Shown piece after piece: positions 62,150 to 64,000 of a stretch of 64,000 nt of DNA. Source of the stretch: Aureisphaera galaxeae (GTDB lineage Bacteria; Bacteroidota; Bacteroidia; Flavobacteriales; Flavobacteriaceae); contig NZ_JAQQTF010000019.1 of the NCBI RefSeq assembly GCF_028561275.1, positions 186,001 to 250,000 on the forward strand. Reading direction: 5' to 3'. Positions within the stretch are counted from its first letter, which is position 1, and each line of letters opens with the position of its first letter. The notes beneath the pieces are model-generated. The model searched no databases, had not been told where the DNA came from, and saw nothing but the letters and a program-made list of their open reading frames with translations. Both the position numbers and the translations under genes were made by a program.

Positions 62150-63166
62150 ATGCGTATAGGCAGAAATCCGGAAAAGGATAAGGAAATTCAAGGCGATGCC
62201 TACCATCGTGTCATCATTCCTGTCTATGTGCCCCATTTAGAAGAATACTTTGAAAAGGGATTGGATTTTACTCAGCTTTGCATCGATTCGTGCAATGCAA
62301 CGCGCCATTCAAAAAGTTTTTTAACGGTTGTGAATAATGGCTGTTGTACGGAGGTAACCGAATACCTTCAGAAGTTGTATGAAGAAGGTAAAATAGATCA
62401 ACTCATTCATTACAAAAACAATGTAGGAAAGATCGATGCCGTGATTCCCTTGGCCAAGTCAAGTCAGGAGCCTTTGGTGACAATTAGTGATGGCGATGTA
62501 TTATTCACTCAGGGTTGGATGCAAGCTGTGGAAGAAGTCTATGAACATTTTCCAGAAGCTGGTATGGTCTCGCCCGTCCCTCACGGAACTATGTTTGCCA
62601 ATCATACGGTGAATACCATCTATGGAGCCTTTTTCAAAGGGCAATTGCAATTTCAAAGCCTTTGCAATCCGGAAGACATGCAGCGGTTTGCCAAAAGCAT
62701 CGGGAGGGAAGACAGCATGTATGCCAACGAACTTCGGTTAAAGTATCAGATGACTGTAAAACGCAAGGATTTATCAGCTGTGGTGGGTTGCGGGCATTTT
62801 GTCTCTACCCTACGTCGCGAAGTATTTCAGAAATCTCCAGATACCTTCAGTAACATGGCCTATTCCAGTAAGGCAGACAAAGACTATATAGATGTTCCCA
62901 ATGATGCATCTGGGTTTTGGCGCTTAGCCACGATAGGCAATTATGCCTATCACATGGGGAATCAACCCGAACCTTGGATGTACGAATTGGCGGCCTCCCA
63001 AGCCGAAGGCAATGATGATAAAACCATTGAAGTGCCTGCTCCAAAAAGAGGAACGATGTCTTTCGGTTTTAAATCGTTTGTGGTAAAGCGTCTCTTAATG
63101 AACCGATGGATGCGTCCTACATTCTATAAATGGTTAAAGCTTCCCGAGGGACATAAGAACTATTAA
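62150..63166 (+). CDS. GT-A type glycosyltransferase with a divergent N-terminus
   Basis: 338 residues. YHRVIIPVYVPHL opens a GT-A domain with the substituted DXD motif DGDVLFTQGWM; the usual PxYN is replaced. SPVPHGTMFANHT and VVGCGHFVSTLRREVF are seen further on. It has many cysteines (CIDSCN, NGCC, CNPED, GCGHF), unusual among its neighbours. A glycosyltransferase role is likely but the family is not certain. Confidence 0.8.
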   Translation: MRIGRNPEKDKEIQGDAYHRVIIPVYVPHLEEYFEKGLDFTQLCIDSCNATRHSKSFLTVVNNGCCTEVTEYLQKLYEEGKIDQLIHYKNNVGKIDAVIPLAKSSQEPLVTISDGDVLFTQGWMQAVEEVYEHFPEAGMVSPVPHGTMFANHTVNTIYGAFFKGQLQFQSLCNPEDMQRFAKSIGREDSMYANELRLKYQMTVKRKDLSAVVGCGHFVSTLRREVFQKSPDTFSNMAYSSKADKDYIDVPNDASGFWRLATIGNYAYHMGNQPEPWMYELAASQAEGNDDKTIEVPAPKRGTMSFGFKSFVVKRLLMNRWMRPTFYKWLKLPEGHKNY

Positions 63167-63207
63167 TTGGAAAAGACCTATTTTTAGCTACGTATTCAAC
63201 CAACCCT

Positions 63208-63840
63208 ATGCGCCGATTCATTAGAAAAGTATTGTATTATTTTTTGAATGCTCCGCAAGCCTCCGATAAAGTGAGTTTGTCCGGTTTTTCACGAGGTGTT
63301 CAAAATGTGACTTTTGAAGGCGCCAACAAAGTGCCAGATCGTTGTAATTTCTCTGGAACCATAAAGTTGGGGTATGCCACTACACTTGGATACAATAACT
63401 TCCTGCATGGTGATATTGAGATTGGTAAGTACTGTCAGTTAGGAGCTGATGTTGCCATACATACTACAAATCATCCCATTCAGTACCTATCCACTTATAT
63501 TAACAAAAATCTATTCGACGGTGAACTTTCCCAATTGAAAGAAGTTAAAAAAGTGGTAATTGGCCATGACGTTTGGATTGGTCATAACGCTATTATTGTA
63601 GGCGAAGTTACCGTAGGAAATGGAGCCATTATTGCCAGTGGAAGTGTAGTTACGAAAGATGTAGCTCCGTACAGTATCGTTGGTGGTGTTCCTGCAAAGG
63701 AATTGAAAAAACGCTTTTCGGATGCTGTTATCAAAGAAATAGAAACCTTGCAGTGGTGGAATCTACCGTCGGAAGAATTGGAAAAGATAAAACCATTGTT
63801 TTTTAAGAACTTAAGCGAAGTCGAAAGCTTGTACGATTAA
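63208..63840 (+). CDS. Hexapeptide-repeat O-acetyltransferase, CatB/XAT-like
   Basis: 210 residues. Left-handed beta-helix repeats are visible as VVIGHDVWIGHNAIIVGEVTVGNGAIIASGSVVTKD followed by VGGVPAKELKKRF. A loop IHTTNHPIQYLS carries the likely catalytic His. It would acetylate a sugar hydroxyl using acetyl-CoA, decorating the polysaccharide. A 41-bp gap separates it from the previous gene and a 30-bp gap from the next. Confidence 0.9.
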   Translation: MRRFIRKVLYYFLNAPQASDKVSLSGFSRGVQNVTFEGANKVPDRCNFSGTIKLGYATTLGYNNFLHGDIEIGKYCQLGADVAIHTTNHPIQYLSTYINKNLFDGELSQLKEVKKVVIGHDVWIGHNAIIVGEVTVGNGAIIASGSVVTKDVAPYSIVGGVPAKELKKRFSDAVIKEIETLQWWNLPSEELEKIKPLFFKNLSEVESLYD

Positions 63841-63870
63841 TCCTTTCGATCTTCGATTCTTTTGTACCCC

Positions 63871-64000
63871 ATGAAGGAAAAGAAGTCTATATTGATTACC
63901 GGTGCTCATCGGTCCGGTTCTACTTGGGCGGGCAAAATTGTGAGTGCCTCCCCCAAGGTGCGTTACGTGCACGAACCCTTTAATCCGGGGCGCACCGGCG
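63871..64000 (+). CDS. Sulfotransferase, N-terminal part (runs off the window)
   Basis: The first 43 codons from ATG 63871 encode MKEKKSILITGAHRSGSTWA followed by GKIVSASPKVRYVHEPFNPG. The loop GAHRSGSTWAGK is the PAPS 5' binding motif of sulfotransferases, and HEPFNP is a common following segment. The rest lies beyond the window. This is the third sulfotransferase of the cluster. Confidence 0.85.
   Translation, partial: MKEKKSILITGAHRSGSTWAGKIVSASPKVRYVHEPFNPGRTG

Noticed and set aside
1-64000. tRNA, rRNA, CRISPR arrays, insertion sequences or phage genes
   Set aside because: I read the gaps between genes for cloverleaf-like ends, regular spaced repeats and transposase or integrase motifs and saw none; a covariance scan would be decisive.

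Overview
The window looks like the chromosome of a marine or environmental member of the Flavobacteriaceae (Bacteroidota). The evidence is the SusD-type lipoprotein, a SecA of about 1,118 residues, the PilJ/alginate-export and DUF6249/DUF6268 families, TAnnTTTG-type promoters, scarce Shine-Dalgarno sequences and several TTG/GTG starts. There is no insertion sequence, phage, CRISPR array, rRNA or tRNA that I can recognise.

Layout. 1-9.5 kb is housekeeping: the end of an mnmD-like gene followed by a 41-bp tandem repeat, a TIGR01777 epimerase, grpE-dnaJ, a NatA/NatB-type ABC exporter, an MscS channel, a DUF6268 outer-membrane protein and an NtrC-type response regulator that lacks its DNA-binding domain. 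9.5-16.2 kb carries a PPK2 kinase, an M28 peptidase, a seven-helix membrane AraC regulator, a candidate structured RNA, a MATE exporter and a PAP2 phosphatase. 16.2-20.2 kb holds a compact operon (GT2, LAB_N-type membrane protein, GT39) that resembles an undecaprenyl-phosphate sugar transfer system for envelope modification, divergent from a sugar epimerase. 20.7-22.4 kb has meaB and a DUF2911 protein.

22.4-30.2 kb contains two ECF sigma factor operons. The first (22.5-25.2 kb) encodes sigma, a membrane protein that is probably its anti-sigma, and a secreted protein with 11-residue amphipathic repeats. The second (29.2-30.2 kb) encodes sigma and a two-helix membrane protein, divergent from a DUF6249 gene. 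Both sigma genes, and the divergent DUF6249 gene, carry a TGTAAC-N16/17-CGTCwT promoter, which suggests autoregulation. Between them lies a three-gene envelope locus (25.8-28.5 kb: small secreted protein, free-standing PilJ-domain protein, alginate-export-type porin) behind an elaborate promoter with three phased direct repeats and a perfect palindrome.

30.2-40.6 kb is mostly minus strand: secA, a DUF2795 protein, a cobalamin adenosyltransferase (a functional match to meaB), an orphan SusD-like lipoprotein, a small single-helix protein, a LolD-like ATPase, an O-methyltransferase and an Uup-type ABC-F protein.

40.6-64 kb is a surface-polysaccharide island read on the plus strand and running off the window. 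It has Wza, a Wzc-type tyrosine kinase with a Tyr-Gly tail, a small initiating sugar phosphotransferase, a TviB/TviC-like pair for a UDP-N-acetylhexosaminuronic acid, Wzm/Wzt export, candidate chain-cap enzymes (sulfotransferase, methyltransferase), about nine glycosyltransferases including a GT4-GT2 fusion, GDP-fucose synthesis (gmd, fcl), an acetyltransferase, and three sulfotransferases in all. The predicted product is a sulfated, fucose- and uronate-containing polysaccharide exported by an ABC transporter. No Wzx or Wzy is present in the window.
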